Part shown: positions 62,692 to 64,000 of the stretch, one piece after another
Numbering within the stretch: the first letter of the stretch is position 1
How the letters are laid out: each line of letters begins with the position of its first letter
Source: JANQJA01 sp047947185
Lineage (GTDB): Bacteria; Pseudomonadota; Gammaproteobacteria; Pseudomonadales; Azotimanducaceae
DNA length: 64,000 nt
Direction: 5' to 3'
NCBI GenBank assembly: GCA_047947185.1
Contig: CP170502.1
Coordinates: 2,418,001-2,482,000 of the forward strand
Made by a program: the position numbers and the translations under genes
The notes under the pieces: generated by a model
Seen by the model: only the letters and a program-made list of their open reading frames with translations
Told to the model about the DNA's origin: nothing
The model's database searches: none

Positions 62692-64000
62692 CTAACCTTC
62701 TGTCATGACAACGGGCAATTTGCCAATCCTGGCCTGCCAGACCTGTGGGCCTGTTACGTGAACTGACTCCCCCTGACTGTCCACTGCCACTGTAACCGGC
62801 ATGTCTTCCACCTCAAACTCATGGATGGCTTCCATACCCAGGTCCTCAAAAGCCACAACGCGCGATTTCCTGATCGCCTTGGACACGAGAAATGCCGCGC
62901 CGCCCACGGCCATCAGGTATACCGCCCCATGCTTGCGGATGGCCTCCACCGCAACAGGACCCCGTTCAGCCTTGCCGATCATGCCCAGTAAACCGGTTTT
63001 TTCGAGCATCATCTCCGTAAAGCCGTCCATGCGGGTTGCGGTTGTGGGACCCGCCGGTCCAACAACTTCTTCTCTCACAGGATCCACAGGCCCAACGTAG
63101 TAGATAAAACGCCCCTTAAGGTCGACACCCCCAGGCAGCGCTTCTCCGGCGGCAAACAGATCCCGGATTCGCTTGTGGGCAGCGTCACGGCCGGTCAGCA
63201 TTTTCCCGGAAAGCAACAGCGTTTCGCCGGGTTTCCAGGACGCAACGTCCGCCGCAGTAACGGTATCAAGATTCACGCGTCGCCCGGTTGACCCTGCATC
63301 CCAGACAAGCTCGGGCCAATCCTCCAGCGCTGGCGGCGTGAGGACAGCGGGTCCGCTGCCATCCAGCACGAAGTGCACATGCCGGGTAGCGGCACAGTTT
63401 GGAATCATCGCTACCGGCAGGTTGGCCGCGTGTGTCGGGTAATCACTGATCTTGACGTCCAGTACCGTCGTCAGGCCGCCCAGGCCCTGGGCACCAATCC
63501 CCAGCGAATTGACCTTGTCAAAAATCTCCAGGCGCAACTCTTCAATGCGATTGGCGGGACCGCGTGCAAGCAGTTCATGGATATCAATCGGGTCCATCAG
63601 GGAACGTTTGGCCAGCAGCGCGGCTTTTTCCGCTGTGCCGCCAATGCCAATGCCCAGCATCCCTGGCGGGCACCAGCCTGCGCCCATGGTAGGTACTGTC
63701 TTCAGCACCCAGTCCACGATACTGTCTGCTGGATTGAGCATCACCAGCTTGGATTTGGCTTCCGAGCCCCCACCTTTGGCAGCCAGGTGCACATCAACCT
63801 TATCACCAGGCACAATGGAGGTGTGAATGACGGCCGGCGTGTTGTCCCGTGTGTTTACCCGTTTGCCTGCGGGATCAGCCAGGATAGAGGCACGCAGGAC
63901 GTTGTCCGGCAGCTGGTAAGCCCGCCTGACGCCTTCATTGATCATGTCGTCCAGCGACATGTCAGTCTCCCAGCGCACATCCATGCCCACGCTGATGAAC
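62692..64000 (-). CDS. Class I (iron-sulfur) fumarate hydratase, partial
   Basis: The gene enters from beyond the right edge; about 436 residues of a roughly 500-residue protein are seen, continuing in frame past 63990. Class I fumarase/tartrate dehydratase: NTRDNTPAVIHTSIVPGDKV, HLAAKGGGSEAKSKLVMLNP, MGAGWCPPGMLGIGIGGTAE (a cluster cysteine and the GIGIGG loop), and the beta domain LLLSGKMLTGRDAAHKRI and VGPAGPTTATRMDGFTEMML. It interconverts fumarate and malate with a [4Fe-4S] cluster. The carboxylase gene starts 181 bases downstream on the same strand. Confidence 0.9.
   Translation of the reverse strand, partial: FISVGMDVRWETDMSLDDMINEGVRRAYQLPDNVLRASILADPAGKRVNTRDNTPAVIHTSIVPGDKVDVHLAAKGGGSEAKSKLVMLNPADSIVDWVLKTVPTMGAGWCPPGMLGIGIGGTAEKAALLAKRSLMDPIDIHELLARGPANRIEELRLEIFDKVNSLGIGAQGLGGLTTVLDVKISDYPTHAANLPVAMIPNCAATRHVHFVLDGSGPAVLTPPALEDWPELVWDAGSTGRRVNLDTVTAADVASWKPGETLLLSGKMLTGRDAAHKRIRDLFAAGEALPGGVDLKGRFIYYVGPVDPVREEVVGPAGPTTATRMDGFTEMMLEKTGLLGMIGKAERGPVAVEAIRKHGAVYLMAVGGAAFLVSKAIRKSRVVAFEDLGMEAIHEFEVEDMPVTVAVDSQGESVHVTGPQVWQARIGKLPVVMTEG

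Overview
The window reads as chromosomal DNA of a free-living, probably marine, gammaproteobacterium. This rests on the lptG/lptF divergent from pepA-holC-valS arrangement, slyX beside his genes, a PilU-type motor ATPase, a large TonB-dependent receptor, two BCCT betaine/choline carriers, a sulfatase and many acyl-CoA/lipid enzymes. I cannot name a genus from the sequence alone. Coding density is high, operons are short and several genes appear to use GTG or TTG starts.

Layout: 0.1-2.1 kb holds envelope genes (OmpA-C domain protein, Cys-rich lipoprotein) and a PilZ protein. A tRNA-Leu(CAA) lies at 2.2 kb. A lone protease-propeptide-like protein, a quinone-oxidoreductase-like enzyme and an MFS exporter follow to 6.0 kb. 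A block of palindromic tandem repeats fills 6.04-6.89 kb. 6.9-13.6 kb carries small hypothetical proteins, a PhyH dioxygenase, a DUF3089 hydrolase, a zinc alcohol dehydrogenase and a CBS protein. 13.7-17.2 kb is a second repeat array of 104-bp units with two identical IS110/IS1111-type insertion sequences in it. 17.2-32.9 kb is lipid, osmolyte and uptake metabolism: acyl-CoA synthetase, TonB-C/TPR protein, two BCCT carriers, TPR-sulfotransferase, TonB receptor, MarR-GNAT fusion, TauD-type dioxygenase, PlsC and a desaturase. 33-42 kb has PAP2, TrxC, a hotdog thioesterase, a copper ATPase with a coupled GNAT, a sulfatase, a GST, MltB and RDD. 42-50 kb is the LPS-export/pepA/holC/valS core plus a cold-shock protein. 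50-57.5 kb has quinone oxidoreductase, slyX, hisF, hisH, a GntR-PurM fusion, PilU, and a LysR/TauE pair. 57.6-62.5 kb is one 1637-codon gene that appears to carry all four acetyl-CoA-carboxylase modules. The window ends inside a class I fumarase gene.

The strongest discovery candidate is the 13.7-17.2 kb locus. Both insertion sequences sit at exactly the same base of a 104-bp palindromic repeat, in the same orientation, with no net target duplication. The non-coding stretch after each transposase gene can be folded by eye into two adjacent hairpins. One hairpin displays segments matching both sides of the insertion site, and the other displays short segments matching the two ends of the element. 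That is the architecture of an IS110-family bridge RNA/seekRNA, here apparently programmed against a host repeat. Other points worth following are the GntR-PurM fusion whose enzyme half looks Bacteroidetes-like, the A-D-C-B single-chain carboxylase, and a symmetric AT-rich operator-like element in the TonB receptor promoter.
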